Notes: generated by a model not told the origin, from the sequence alone. Counted from the first letter of the stretch, positions 43,356 through 52,824 are shown. The stretch is DNA of 64,000 nucleotides from Nonomuraea angiospora (GCF_014873145.1 NZ_JADBEK010000001.1:2542001-2606000), one strand, 5' to 3'. Numbers and translations: made by a program.

Positions 43356-44816
43356 TCAGCGTCGGGTACCGCCGTCCGGACTCGGTACGCCAGGTTGGGT
43401 GAGGCGTTCGGGAACGACGATCCTGTCGTAGAGGTCCGCGGCTACGCCGCATTGGAGTGCCGCGTCCTTGAGCGCCAAGCCCTTGTCGAGGGCGTAGTGG
43501 GCAATGCGGGCGGCCTGGTCGTAACCGACGACGGGACTGAGCGCGGTCACCATCATGATCGAGTGGTCGATGTTGTGGTGCAGCGTCTCGGTGTTCAGGC
43601 GGGCCCCTTCGACCAGATAGGTGCGGAAGTGGTCCATCATGTCGGCCAGGATGCGTGCCGAGTGCAGCACGTTCTTGATGATGACCGGGCGGAAGGCGTT
43701 CAGCTCGAAGTTGCCCTCACCGCCGGCCATCGAGACGGCGGTGTCGTTGCCGGCCACCTGGATGGCGACCATCAGCATGGCCTCGGCCTGGGTGGGGTTG
43801 ACCTTGCCCGGCATGATCGACGAGCCCGGCTCGTTGGACGGCAGGATCAGTTCACGCAGGCCGGTACGCGGTCCGGAGCCGAGCCAGCGCAGGTCGTTGG
43901 CGAACTTGAACAGCGGTACGGCCAGGGCGCGCAGCGCCGCCGAGGTCCGTACGAGGTCGTCGCAGGAGGCCTGGGCGGCGAACTTGTTGGGCGCGCTGGT
44001 GAAGGGCCGCCGGGTGAGCTCGGCGATCTTCGCGGCCATCTCCTGGCCGAAGCCGGGCGGCGCGTTCAGCCCGGTGCCGACCGCGGTGCCGCCGATCGCC
44101 AGCCGGTACAGCCCGGTACGGGTCTGTTCGAGATGGGCGATGGCGTCGCCGAGCTGGGCGGCGTAGCCGGACCACTCCTGGCCGACGGTCAGCGGCGTGG
44201 CATCCTCCAGATGGGTACGCCCGATCTTGACCACGTGCTCCCATTCACTGCTCTTACCGGCCGCGGCCTCCCGAAGCCGGGTCGCGGCGGGCAGCACGTG
44301 GTCGTCGATCGCCGCGGCGGCGGCGAGGTGCATCGCGGTGACGAAGGTGTCGTTGGACGACTGGCCCATGTTCACGTGGTCGTTCGGATGGACGGGGTCC
44401 TTGCTGCCCAGCGTCCCGCCCACGAGCTGGATCGCCCGGTTGGAGATCACCTCGTTGACGTTCATGTTCGACTGGGTGCCCGAGCCGGTCTGCCACACGT
44501 ACAGCGGGAACTCGCTGTCCAGGTCGCCCCGGATGACCTCGTCGGCGACCTGGACGATCACGTCGGCCAGCCATCGGGGAATCCGGCCCGCATGGGCGTT
44601 GACGATCGCGGCCGCCTTCTTGATGTAGCCGTAGGCGTGGTAGACGGCCTTGGGCATGCGGTCGTCGCCGATGTCGAAGTGGATCAGCGACCGCTGGGTC
44701 TGGGCACCCCAGTAGTGCTCGGCCGGGACCTCGATCTCGCCGAGGGAGTCGCTCTCCCTCCGGGTGCCGGTGGCCCGCAGCCCGATCGGCACCTCGCGGA
44801 CCTGCGGCGCGTTCAT
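43356..44816 (-). CDS. fumC: Class II fumarate hydratase
   Basis: A 486-residue homotetrameric fumarase (fumarate + water to malate), oxygen-stable. The family signature is GSSIMPGKVNPTQAEAML, with TGSGTQSNMNVNEVISNRA, HPNDHVNMGQSSNDTFVTAM and GRTHLEDATPLTVGQEWSGY supplying the active site. ATG 44816 overlaps the malic enzyme stop (ATGA), so both are one operon. There are about 20 extra N-terminal residues before the typical SLGEIEVPAEHYWGAQTQRS region. Together with malic enzyme it would turn fumarate through malate into pyruvate. Confidence 0.95.
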   Translation of the reverse strand: MNAPQVREVPIGLRATGTRRESDSLGEIEVPAEHYWGAQTQRSLIHFDIGDDRMPKAVYHAYGYIKKAAAIVNAHAGRIPRWLADVIVQVADEVIRGDLDSEFPLYVWQTGSGTQSNMNVNEVISNRAIQLVGGTLGSKDPVHPNDHVNMGQSSNDTFVTAMHLAAAAAIDDHVLPAATRLREAAAGKSSEWEHVVKIGRTHLEDATPLTVGQEWSGYAAQLGDAIAHLEQTRTGLYRLAIGGTAVGTGLNAPPGFGQEMAAKIAELTRRPFTSAPNKFAAQASCDDLVRTSAALRALAVPLFKFANDLRWLGSGPRTGLRELILPSNEPGSSIMPGKVNPTQAEAMLMVAIQVAGNDTAVSMAGGEGNFELNAFRPVIIKNVLHSARILADMMDHFRTYLVEGARLNTETLHHNIDHSIMMVTALSPVVGYDQAARIAHYALDKGLALKDAALQCGVAADLYDRIVVPERLTQPGVPSPDGGTRR

Positions 44817-46549
44817 CGTCCGTTCCCGTGGATCGAGCGGTACTTCGGCTGCCACATCGCATCTTGGACCTGCTGCACCGTGTGGCGCAGCGTGGTGCGG
44901 GCCAGGTGCTCCTCGGCTGCCCGGTCGGCGACGGCGACGGCGACCGTGGCCGAGACCTCGCGCAGATTCTCCACCTGGGGCAGCAGCGAGGCGCCCGCGG
45001 CCGAGACGTCGGCCATGCCGCCGACGGCTTCGGCGGCCGCCTGCAACATACCCGAACTGACCCGGCGCGCCCGCGCCACCACCACGCCGAGCCCCAGCCC
45101 CGGGTACAGCAGCGCGTTGTTGGCCTGGGCAATGACATAGGTGACGCCGTTGTAAGTGATCGGCTCGACCGGGATGCCGGTGGCGATCAGCGCCCGGCCG
45201 TCGGTCCAGCGGATGAGATCGGCGGGCATGGCCTCGATCCGCTCGGTCGGGTTGGAGATCGGGAAGATGATCGGCCGGTCCACGCCGGCCGCCATGGTAC
45301 GCACGATCTTCTCGGTGAACGCGCCGTGAGCGGTGGAGGTGCCCAGCAGCATGGTCGGCTTGACCCGCTCGACGACCTCGGCCAGCGAAATGCCATGCCT
45401 GCCTCGGGTCCAGCCGGCCACCTCGTCCCTCGGACGGGCGTAGGGCTGCTGGAAGTCACGCAGGTCGGTCATGTCGTCGACCAGGAGGCCCTGCTTGTCG
45501 ATCGGCCAGATCCGCCGGATGGCCTCCTCGCGGTCCAGGCCGTCGCGGATCATCGCATCACGCAGCTGGTCGGCGTTGCCGATGCCGGCGGTTCCGGCGC
45601 CGAAGATGACGATCCGCTGGTCCCGCATCGGCGTTCCCGACACTTTGACGGCACTGAGCATGGCGGCCAGCACGATCGCGCCGGTGCCCTGCATGTCGTC
45701 GTTGAAGGTGCAGATGCGCTCGGTGTACTTCTCCAGGATCCGCCGGGCGTTGGACGGGCCGAAGTCCTCCCAGTGCAGCAGGGCGCCGGGGAACATCCGG
45801 GTGGCCGTGGTGACGTAGGCGTCGATGAAGTCGTCGTAGCGCTGCCCCCGCACCCGCGCGTACCGGTTGCCGACATAGCCGGGATCGTTCAGCAGGGCCT
45901 CGTTGTCGGTGCCCACGTCCAGGGCGACCGGGATCACGCGGGCCGGGTCGATGCCGGCCGCGGCGGTGTAGACGGCCAGCTTGCCGGTCGCGATCCCGGC
46001 GCCGCCGCCCAGCCCCCAGTCCCCGATGCCGAGGATCTGCTCCGCGTCGGAGGCCACGATCAGATCGACGTCGTCCGGCCCCAGGTGCAGGTTCCTGAAT
46101 GCCTGCTCGATCCCGTCCGGGTCGTCAATGGACAGGTACACGCCTCTGGGGCGGCGGTACTGGTGACTGTAGGTTCGGATCGCCTCAGCCACCGTAGGGT
46201 CGTAGACGATGGGCAGCATCTCGCTCAGGTGATCGCTCAGGAGCCGGTAGTAGAGCACCTCGTTGCGGTCTCTCAGCGCCTCCAGGTAGATGTTCTTGAG
46301 CAGGTCCGTCGGCTGTGCCCGGTACTGCGTGTACGTCCGCCGGGTCTGCTCGTCCAGGGTCTCGACCACCGGCGGCAACAGCCCCTCCAGGCTCAGCTCG
46401 GCCCGCTCCTGCGGTGAGAAGGCCGTGCCCTTGTTCAGCAGCGGCTCCCTCAGCACCTGCAGCCCGCGCAACGACGTCACGTAGCTTCCGTCTGGCTGCT
46501 CGGCGAACATCAGGCTCGGCAGATCCGGCTTCCGCTTTCCCGGCGACAT
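44813..46549 (-). CDS. NAD-dependent malic enzyme
   Basis: A 578-residue decarboxylating malate dehydrogenase (malate + NAD to pyruvate + CO2 + NADH) of the large eukaryote-like class. Marks are NEVLYYRLLSDHLSEMLPIV with YDPTVAEA, the IGDWGLGGGAGIATGKLAVY loop, CTFNDDMQGTGAIVLAAML, the NAD motif IVIFGAGTAGIGNADQL and FPISNPTERIEAMPADLIRW. I start at ATG 46549 because AAGGGG is correctly spaced from it. It is the first gene of the operon with fumC. Promoter elements are not clear; the pyruvate-dehydrogenase-like gene 176 bp upstream is on the same strand. Confidence 0.95.
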   Translation of the reverse strand: MSPGKRKPDLPSLMFAEQPDGSYVTSLRGLQVLREPLLNKGTAFSPQERAELSLEGLLPPVVETLDEQTRRTYTQYRAQPTDLLKNIYLEALRDRNEVLYYRLLSDHLSEMLPIVYDPTVAEAIRTYSHQYRRPRGVYLSIDDPDGIEQAFRNLHLGPDDVDLIVASDAEQILGIGDWGLGGGAGIATGKLAVYTAAAGIDPARVIPVALDVGTDNEALLNDPGYVGNRYARVRGQRYDDFIDAYVTTATRMFPGALLHWEDFGPSNARRILEKYTERICTFNDDMQGTGAIVLAAMLSAVKVSGTPMRDQRIVIFGAGTAGIGNADQLRDAMIRDGLDREEAIRRIWPIDKQGLLVDDMTDLRDFQQPYARPRDEVAGWTRGRHGISLAEVVERVKPTMLLGTSTAHGAFTEKIVRTMAAGVDRPIIFPISNPTERIEAMPADLIRWTDGRALIATGIPVEPITYNGVTYVIAQANNALLYPGLGLGVVVARARRVSSGMLQAAAEAVGGMADVSAAGASLLPQVENLREVSATVAVAVADRAAEEHLARTTLRHTVQQVQDAMWQPKYRSIHGNGR

Positions 46550-46724
46550 GGTCATCCCCTTTCCTGAGCAGCCCCGGCCCGGAGCGCCCGGGACAAAGGT
46601 GCGGTTGCCACCTCCTGTCTGGCCTTCCCATGCCACGGACGCGGATGCCGACCTTCAGTCAGAACCATCCCTTATATGAACAAAGGGCTCATTGCGGACG
46701 CGCCGAGCAAGCCGCCTGGACCCG

Positions 46725-48467
46725 TTATGGGCGTGGGATGTTGCGCAGGTTGGAGCGGGCCAGGTCGATCATGCGGCCCACGCCGCCGGTCAGCACGAGC
46801 TTGCTGGTGGTGGTGGCGAAACCGGCCAGCTGCCGGCCCGTGATGCGCGGGGGCATGGCCATCGCGTTGGGGTCGGTGACCAGGTCCAGCAGTGCCGGGC
46901 CGTCATGCGCCAATGTCTCGCGCAGCGCGTCCCGTACGTCTTCGGGGTCGTCGACCCGTACGCCGTGCGCTCCGGCCGCACGGGCGATCGCGGCGTAGTC
47001 GGTGTGCGGGTAGGTGGTGCCGTACGGCGGGTACCCGGCGACCATCATCTCCAGATCGACCATGCCGAGCGCGGAGTTGTCGAACAGCACGACCTTGACG
47101 GGCAGGTCGTGCTGGATCAGCGTGAGGAAGTCGCCCATCAGCATGGAGAAGCCGCCGTCACCCGACAAGGAGATCACCTGCCGGTCGCGGTCGGCGAGCT
47201 GGGCGCCGATGGCCTGCGGCATGGCGTTGGCCATCGATCCGTGGCTGAACGATCCGATCAGGCGGCGCCGGCCGTTCGGGGACAGGTAGCGGGCCGCCCA
47301 GACGGTGCACATGCCGGTGTCGACCGTGAAGACGGCGTCGTCGGCGGCCTCTTCGTCCAGGATGGCGGCCGCGTACTCGGGGTGGATCGGCCGATGGCGC
47401 TCGACGTCGCGGGTGTAGGCCGTCACCACTCCCTCCAGGGCCTCGGCGTGCTTCTTCAGCATGCGGTCCAGGAAGCGGCGGTCGTTCTTCTCCCGTACCT
47501 GCGGGGTCAACGCGCGCAGGGTCTCGCCGACGTCGCCCCAGACGGCCAGGTCGAGTCTGGAGCGGCGGCCCAGGTGCTCGGGCCGGATGTCGACCTGGAC
47601 GATGCGCACGTGGTCGGGCAGGAACGCGGTGTACGGAAAATCCGTCCCGAGCAGGATGAGCAGGTCGGCCTCGTGCATCGCCTCGTAGGCGGCGCCGTAG
47701 CCGAGCAGCCCGGACATGCCCACGTCGAACGGGTTGTCGTACTGGATCCACTCCTTGCCGCGCAGCGCGTGCCCGACCGGAGCCTTGACGCGCTCGGCGA
47801 ATGCCATCACCTCGTCATGGGCGCGGGCGCTGCCGCTGCCGCAGAACAGCGTGACCGCCTGGGCCTCATCGACCAGCCGGGCCAGCTCGGCGATCTCCTC
47901 CCGTCCCGGGCAGATCGACGGCCGCCGCGTCACGATCGCCGGCCCGGTGGAGCGTTCCGGAGCGTCCTGTCCGGCGATGTCCCCCGACATGCTCACCACG
48001 GCCACCCCCGACCGGCCGATGGCGTGCTGGATGGCGGTCTGCAGGATCCGGGGCATCTGATCCGGGTGAGAGATCAGCTCCGAGTAGTGGCTGCATTCGG
48101 CGAACAACCGGTCGGGATGCGTCTCCTGAAAGTAGGAGGTGCCGATCTCGGCGCTGGGGATGTGCGCGGCCAGCGCCAGCACGGGCGCCATGCTGCGATG
48201 CGCGTCGTACAGCCCGTTGATCAGATGTAGATGGCCCGGCCCGCAGCTCCCGGCGCACGCGCAGAGCCGCCCGGTGAGCTGCGCCTCCGCCCCGGCCGCG
48301 AACGCCCCGGCCTCCTCGTGCCGCACCTGCACCCACTCGATCGCGGCACTGCGGCGCACGGCGTCGGTGACGGGATTGAGGCTGTCGCCCACCACTCCGT
48401 AGAACCGCTTGACCCCCGCCCGCGAGAGAACGTCGACGAACTGCTCAGCAACGCTTTGCCGCGCCAT
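46725..48467 (-). CDS. poxB: Thiamine-dependent pyruvate dehydrogenase (quinone) / pyruvate oxidase
   Basis: A 580-residue ThDP/FAD enzyme like PoxB, which turns pyruvate into acetate and CO2 and passes electrons to quinone. The start FVDVLSRAGVKRFYGVVGDS, the catalytic Glu region VQVRHEEAGAFAAGAEAQLT, CAGSCGPGHLHLINGLYDAH and the ThDP site SLSGDGGFSMLMGDFLTLIQ all fit. The C-terminal part may carry the membrane-contact helix (AGFATTTSKLVLTGGVGRMI). ATG 48467 is chosen for GGGGATGAAG upstream. It precedes malic enzyme and fumarase on the same strand, giving a fumarate-to-acetate route. Confidence 0.92.
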   Translation of the reverse strand: MARQSVAEQFVDVLSRAGVKRFYGVVGDSLNPVTDAVRRSAAIEWVQVRHEEAGAFAAGAEAQLTGRLCACAGSCGPGHLHLINGLYDAHRSMAPVLALAAHIPSAEIGTSYFQETHPDRLFAECSHYSELISHPDQMPRILQTAIQHAIGRSGVAVVSMSGDIAGQDAPERSTGPAIVTRRPSICPGREEIAELARLVDEAQAVTLFCGSGSARAHDEVMAFAERVKAPVGHALRGKEWIQYDNPFDVGMSGLLGYGAAYEAMHEADLLILLGTDFPYTAFLPDHVRIVQVDIRPEHLGRRSRLDLAVWGDVGETLRALTPQVREKNDRRFLDRMLKKHAEALEGVVTAYTRDVERHRPIHPEYAAAILDEEAADDAVFTVDTGMCTVWAARYLSPNGRRRLIGSFSHGSMANAMPQAIGAQLADRDRQVISLSGDGGFSMLMGDFLTLIQHDLPVKVVLFDNSALGMVDLEMMVAGYPPYGTTYPHTDYAAIARAAGAHGVRVDDPEDVRDALRETLAHDGPALLDLVTDPNAMAMPPRITGRQLAGFATTTSKLVLTGGVGRMIDLARSNLRNIPRP

Positions 48468-48689
48468 GTCTTCATCCCCTGTCCCCTGCGGCCCCTGGCT
48501 CTCCCTCTTTCGTATGCCCCTGGGGATCCGTCGTTCCGCAAAGCGTTTTCCAAATGACGGCATACCCGAGTCCTGGCTCGCCGTCGTCGAAGCGCCCGCC
48601 GTCCTGTCCGGTCGGTTCGATCGCACCCATCTCGGCCTTTCGCCAGGCTCCGCCCCTCATCGCCGGCCTGAGCCATTGAACAGCGGCCG

Positions 48690-48810
48690 GTACGGCACCG
48701 GCAGCTAGGCGCCTCCATCGGGGTCCAGCGCCCAGATCCGGGAGAGGTCGCGCGGGTCGCGGCGCAGCACGAACTTCTCCCGCCGCTCAGAGGTATGCGG
48801 CGGGTAGGCG
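48690..48810 (-). pseudogene. C-terminal fragment of a Mu-type transposase
   Basis: On the minus strand the DNA reads HTSERREKFVLRRDPRDLSR followed by IWALDPDGGA, a TAG, and LPVPYRPLFNGSG. The RRDPRDxSRIWxLDPDG-x-YLxVPYR block is the usual C-terminal end of actinobacterial Mu-like (rve) transposases; the Tyr codon has become TAG. No other part of the element is present. Confidence 0.6.
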
Positions 48811-48871
48811 AAAGGCTACGGTGCATGAAACGCGCGGTCGGCGCGGATCGCGGGCAGGAGGGACGGACGAG

Positions 48872-49507
48872 ATGTCGAGCGGTGACGCGGCTTCCGCGCT
48901 TCGGGAAACGCGCAGGCCGCGCAAGGTGCCACTGAGCAATCCCGATCGGCGCCGGGAGGTTCTGGATGCCGTCCTGGAACTGCTGGCAGAAGTGGGCTAC
49001 GAGCGGTTGACCATGGACATGGTCGCGCAGCGGGCCCGGGCCAGCAAGGCCACGCTCTATCAGCGCTGGCCGTCCAAGGCGCGCCTGGCGGTGGCGGCCC
49101 TGGAGCAGCACCGGCCGCACGTCATCGACCAGGACACCGGTTGCCTCGTCGAGGACCTGCGCCACCTGCTTGTCTCGTGGCTGGCCGGCTGGACACATCT
49201 CGACCGCGGCCTGGCGATCGCGCTGATGGAAGGCAGCAGAACCGATGCCGAGCTCGCCCGGTTGCGGCGTGAGCGGCTACGCCGCCCGCTCCGTCAGGCC
49301 GCCCGGACGATGCTGGCCCGAGCACGTCAGCGCGGGCAGATCCCCGACGGCGTCGACGCGGACCTGCTGCTGGAGATGCCGCTGTCGGTGGTGCTGATGC
49401 AGGTGCTCATCGAAGGCGAACAGCCCGACCGCGCGTTGGTCGACCACATCGTGGACCGGGCGCTGGCTCCCCTGCTCGGCACGCCGCCGCACGAACACGA
49501 TGAGTAG
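48872..49507 (+). CDS. TetR family regulator of the P450/asparagine-synthetase locus
   Basis: A 211-residue regulator. The HTH reads RLTMDMVAQRARASKATLYQ then RWPSKARLAVAAL. The C-terminal domain resembles TetR_C_16 types (HLLVSWLAGWTHLDRGLAIA; LEMPLSVVLMQVLIEGEQPD). ATG 48872 has GGAGGGACGGA upstream. It is followed in the same direction, after 82 bp holding a 20-bp palindrome, by a P450 gene, and probably controls that promoter. The ligand is unknown. Confidence 0.9.
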   Translation: MSSGDAASALRETRRPRKVPLSNPDRRREVLDAVLELLAEVGYERLTMDMVAQRARASKATLYQRWPSKARLAVAALEQHRPHVIDQDTGCLVEDLRHLLVSWLAGWTHLDRGLAIALMEGSRTDAELARLRRERLRRPLRQAARTMLARARQRGQIPDGVDADLLLEMPLSVVLMQVLIEGEQPDRALVDHIVDRALAPLLGTPPHEHDE

Positions 49508-49526
49508 CGGGGCGGGCATTGTGCGT

Positions 49527-49546
49527 ATAGTACGGGGGCGTACTAT
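49527..49546. promoter_or_regulatory. Operator upstream of the second P450
   Basis: ATAGTACG-GGGG-CGTACTAT is a perfect 8-bp inverted repeat with a 4-bp spacer, located 19 bp after the tetR stop and 43 bp before the P450 start. A/T-rich ends and symmetry fit a TetR-type operator. Confidence 0.7.
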
Positions 49547-49589
49547 GGAGGCTGCGGGCACTACCACCTGATAAAGGGGGAGCCGTCCC

Positions 49590-50801
49590 ATGGATGCAGC
49601 CCAGTCTCCTGCCGTGGCCTTGCCCACTCAGCGCAGCTGCCCGTTCGATCCGCCCTCGCAGTATCACAGCCTGCGGCAAGAGCAGCCGATCGCCCCGCTG
49701 GCCTTCCCCGACGGTGGCGTGGGCTGGCTGCTGACCCGTCACCAGGACGTCCGCGCGGTGCTGGCCGACGACCGGTTCAGCTCCGACCGGACACGGGCGT
49801 CCTCCCCGGTGCGCACCAGCCCGTTCCGCCCCGAGGACAGCCCCGGGATGCTGCTGAACATGGACCCGCCGCAGCACACCCGCTACCGGCGCATGCTGAC
49901 CCGCTACTTCACCGTGCGCCGGATGCGCGATCTGGCCCCGAGGATCGAGCAGATCGTCGCCGACCATCTCGACGCGATGCACACGGCCGGCCCTCCCGCG
50001 GACCTGGTGCCGGCCTTCGCCCGGCCGGTTCCCTCGCTGGTCATCTGCGAGCTGCTCGGCGTGCCCTACGCCGAGCGGGACGTCTTCCAGCAGCGCACCG
50101 CCACTCTCCTCAGGCTCGGGACCCCCGAGCAGGAGGCGCGGCAAGCCCGCCGGGCACTGCGCCAGTACATGCGCGACCTGGTCGCGGCCAAACGCGAGCA
50201 CTCCGACGATGCCCTGCTCACCACTCTGGTCCAGGCAGCGCAAGACCCGCAGACGGCATTGACCGACGACGAACTGGCCGGCCTGGGCATGCTGCTCCTG
50301 GTGGCCGGACACGAGACGACCGCCAATATGCTCGCCCTGGGCACCTACGTCCTGCTGCGCCATCCCGACCAGCTCGATGCCCTGCGTGCGCACCCCGAAG
50401 GCATCGAGCACGCTGTCGAGGAGCTCCTGCGCTACCTGACCATCCTGCAGTTCGGCACCGTCCGGGTCGCCCGCCAGGACGTCGAGATCGGCGGCCGGCG
50501 CATCCGTGCCGGACAGACCGTCGTGCTGGCGCTGGCCGCCGCCAACCGCGACCCCGAGCACTTCGCCCATCCCAACGAGCTCGACCTGTCCCGGGGGCCG
50601 TCCCAGCACCTGGCCTTCGGACACGGCGTCCACCAGTGCCTGGGCCAGCAACTGGCCCGCGTCGAGATGCACATCGCCTTCCCCGCCCTGCTCCGGCGTT
50701 TCCCCACGCTTCGCCTGGCCGTACCGCCGGAGGAGGTCCCGATGCGCGACGACATGTTCGTCTACGGCGTGCACGCCCTTCCCCTCACCTGGGACAGGTG
50801 A
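49590..50801 (+). CDS. Cytochrome P450
   Basis: A 403-residue P450 typical of actinobacterial secondary metabolism. The I-helix motif is VAGHETTANMLALG, ExxR is EELLRYLTIL, and the haem loop FGHGVHQCLGQQLARVEMH has the axial Cys at about residue 350. The N-terminal substrate loop includes CPFDPPSQYHSL. The ribosome site is AAAGGGGGAG. No ferredoxin is next to it; the downstream gene is an asparagine-synthetase-family enzyme. A TetR and palindrome stand upstream. The substrate is unknown. Confidence 0.93.
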   Translation: MDAAQSPAVALPTQRSCPFDPPSQYHSLRQEQPIAPLAFPDGGVGWLLTRHQDVRAVLADDRFSSDRTRASSPVRTSPFRPEDSPGMLLNMDPPQHTRYRRMLTRYFTVRRMRDLAPRIEQIVADHLDAMHTAGPPADLVPAFARPVPSLVICELLGVPYAERDVFQQRTATLLRLGTPEQEARQARRALRQYMRDLVAAKREHSDDALLTTLVQAAQDPQTALTDDELAGLGMLLLVAGHETTANMLALGTYVLLRHPDQLDALRAHPEGIEHAVEELLRYLTILQFGTVRVARQDVEIGGRRIRAGQTVVLALAAANRDPEHFAHPNELDLSRGPSQHLAFGHGVHQCLGQQLARVEMHIAFPALLRRFPTLRLAVPPEEVPMRDDMFVYGVHALPLTWDR

Positions 50802-50808
50802 TCACGCC

Positions 50809-50883
50809 ATGAAGTCCCACACCGTACCCCCCAGACCTGTGCAACTCGCGTACGCCCTGCCGCACCCAAGGGACGGAGGCTGA
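50809..50883 (+). CDS. Possible 24-residue peptide between P450 and asparagine synthetase genes
   Basis: ATG 50809 starts 7 bp after the P450 stop and opens a 24-residue frame, MKSHTVPPRPVQLAYALPHP then RDGG, ending with TGA at 50883. The ribosome site (GGGACAGG) is weak and distant. Position between two natural-product-type genes would suit a leader or precursor peptide, but a frame this short occurs by chance and the codon evidence is slight. Confidence 0.25.
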   Translation: MKSHTVPPRPVQLAYALPHPRDGG

Positions 50884-50934
50884 AGCCAGGTCACCGTGTC
50901 GACGACACACCAACAACCGGAACGGAGGACGACC

Positions 50935-52776
50935 GTGTGCGGTATCGCGGGATGGATCTCTTACCAGCGCGATCTGCGTGCCGAGCAGGCGACCGTGGAC
51001 GCGATGACGCAGACCATGGCCTGTCGCGGCCCGGACGAGAGCGGCACCTGGATCCGGGGCCACGCCGCGCTCGGCCATCGACGGCTGGCCGTCATCGACC
51101 TGCCCGGCGGCCGGCAGCCCATGAGCGTTCAGGACGCGGGCACGACGGTGGTCATGGTCTACTCCGGCGAGGTCTACAACTTCACGCAGCTGCGCCAGCA
51201 GCTCATCCACCGGGGCCACCGCTTCACCACCGACTCCGACACCGAGGTGGTGCTGCACGGCTACCTGGAGTGGGGCCAAGCCGTCGCCGAGCGGCTGAAC
51301 GGCATGTACGCCTTCGCCATCTGGGACGCCCGCCGGCACGAGCTCGTCATGATCCGTGACCGCATGGGTATCAAGCCCTTCTACTACTCCCCCACCGCCG
51401 ACGGGGTACTGTTCGGTTCCGAGCCCAAGGCGATCCTCGCCAACCCCCTCGCCTCGCGCACCGTGACGCTGGACGGGCTGCGGGAGACGTTCGCGTTCGT
51501 CAAGACCCCCGGCCACGCCATCTGGCAGGGCATGCGCGAGGTCGAGCCGGGCACGGTCGTCACCGTCAGCCCCGAGGGCATCCGCACCCGCGTCTATTGG
51601 TCGCTGCAGACCCGGCCGCATCACGACGACCAGGCCGGCACTGTCGCGCAGGTGCGCGAGCTGCTGGAGGACATCATCCGCCGCCAACTCGTCGCGGACG
51701 TGCCACGCTGCACCCTGCTGTCCGGCGGCCTGGACTCCTCGGCCATGACCGCCCTGGCCGCCCGCCAGCTCGCCGCGGCCGGGAAGAGGATCCGCAGCTT
51801 CGCCGTCGACTTCGTCGGCCAGAGCGAGAACTTCATCCCCGACGACCTGCGCGCGACCCCGGACGGCCCCTACGTCCACGACGTGGCCGACGACTCCGCG
51901 ACCGAGCATCAAGACATCGTGCTCGGCTCCGACCAGCTGGCCGACCCCGAGGTACGGGCCCGCGTGATCCGGGCCAGGGACCTCCCCCTCGCCATGGGCG
52001 ACATGGACGCCTCTCTGTATCTGCTGTTCAGAGCCATCCGGCAGCACTCGACCGTGGCCCTGTCGGGAGAGTCAGCCGACGAGGTGTTCGGCGGCTACCA
52101 GCAGTTCTTCGACCCCGCGGCCCGATCCGCCGACACCTTCCCCTGGCTGGTGCACTTCCGGCGGCACTTCGGGAGCGACGACGACGTCCTGAACACAGAC
52201 CTCACCAAGGCCCTCGACCTCGGCACCTACATCCACGACAGCTACCGCCAGGCAGTGGCCGGGATCCAGCGACTCGACGGCGAAAGCGACTTCGAGTATC
52301 GGATGCGGCAGATCAGTCACCTTCATCTCACCCGCTTCGTCCGCGTCCTGCTGGACCGCAAGGACCGCATGAGCATGGCGGTCGGCCTGGAAGTCCGCGT
52401 ACCGTTCTGCGACCACAGGCTGGTGGAGTACGTCTACAACGCGCCCTGGCGGCTGAAGTCGTTCGACGGCCGGGAGAAGAGCCTGCTGCGCGAGGCCACC
52501 GCCGATGTGCTGCCCCAGTCGGTGTACGCCAGAGTCAAGAGCCCCTACCCCTCCACCCAGGACCCCGCCTACGCCGTAGCGCTGCAGAACCAGGTCAAGG
52601 ACCTTCTGAACACCCCGTCACACCCGGTGTTCGAGGTGGTCAGCCACGAACGGCTCGCCCGCGCCGCCGGCACCGACGTGCCCCGGATCAACCAGGCGTC
52701 CCGGCAGGGCCTGGAGGTGGCACTCAACCTCGCCCTCTGGATCGACCTGTACTCCCCGGACCTGGTGCTCAGCTGA
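50935..52776 (+). CDS. asnB: Asparagine synthetase (glutamine-hydrolysing) family protein
   Basis: A 613-residue two-domain amidotransferase. The GTG start at 50935 gives the N-terminal nucleophile Cys (MCGIAGWISYQRD) and GGAGG precedes it. The glutaminase domain continues with CRGPDESGTWIRGHAALGHR and VYSGEVYNFTQLRQQL. The synthetase domain has the pyrophosphate loop TLLSGGLDSSAMTALAARQL, then SGESADEVFGGYQQFFDP and FCDHRLVEYVYNAPW. It may make asparagine or amidate a metabolite; pairing with a P450 and TetR favours a biosynthetic role. It is close in length to ordinary AsnB, with no sign of a lasso-cyclase deviation that I can see. Confidence 0.88.
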   Translation: MCGIAGWISYQRDLRAEQATVDAMTQTMACRGPDESGTWIRGHAALGHRRLAVIDLPGGRQPMSVQDAGTTVVMVYSGEVYNFTQLRQQLIHRGHRFTTDSDTEVVLHGYLEWGQAVAERLNGMYAFAIWDARRHELVMIRDRMGIKPFYYSPTADGVLFGSEPKAILANPLASRTVTLDGLRETFAFVKTPGHAIWQGMREVEPGTVVTVSPEGIRTRVYWSLQTRPHHDDQAGTVAQVRELLEDIIRRQLVADVPRCTLLSGGLDSSAMTALAARQLAAAGKRIRSFAVDFVGQSENFIPDDLRATPDGPYVHDVADDSATEHQDIVLGSDQLADPEVRARVIRARDLPLAMGDMDASLYLLFRAIRQHSTVALSGESADEVFGGYQQFFDPAARSADTFPWLVHFRRHFGSDDDVLNTDLTKALDLGTYIHDSYRQAVAGIQRLDGESDFEYRMRQISHLHLTRFVRVLLDRKDRMSMAVGLEVRVPFCDHRLVEYVYNAPWRLKSFDGREKSLLREATADVLPQSVYARVKSPYPSTQDPAYAVALQNQVKDLLNTPSHPVFEVVSHERLARAAGTDVPRINQASRQGLEVALNLALWIDLYSPDLVLS

Positions 52777-52824
52777 CCTCGGCCCACGACCGGTCCGCTC
52801 GTGCTTCGGCGCACGACAGAGGTC
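52775..52824 (+). terminator. Possible terminator after asparagine synthetase
   Basis: An inner stem TCGTGC (52799-52804) / GCACGA (52811-52816) with loop TTCGGC is framed by GACCTC (52775-52780) and GAGGTC (52819-52824). Location directly at the stop of the gene supports a terminator, though the outer pairing spans a long bulge. Confidence 0.4.

Noticed and set aside
50935..52776. Asparagine-synthetase-like gene as a lasso-peptide cyclase
   Set aside because: No leader peptidase (B1/B2) genes are near, it has full glutaminase and synthetase motifs, and the small upstream frame lacks lasso-core features.
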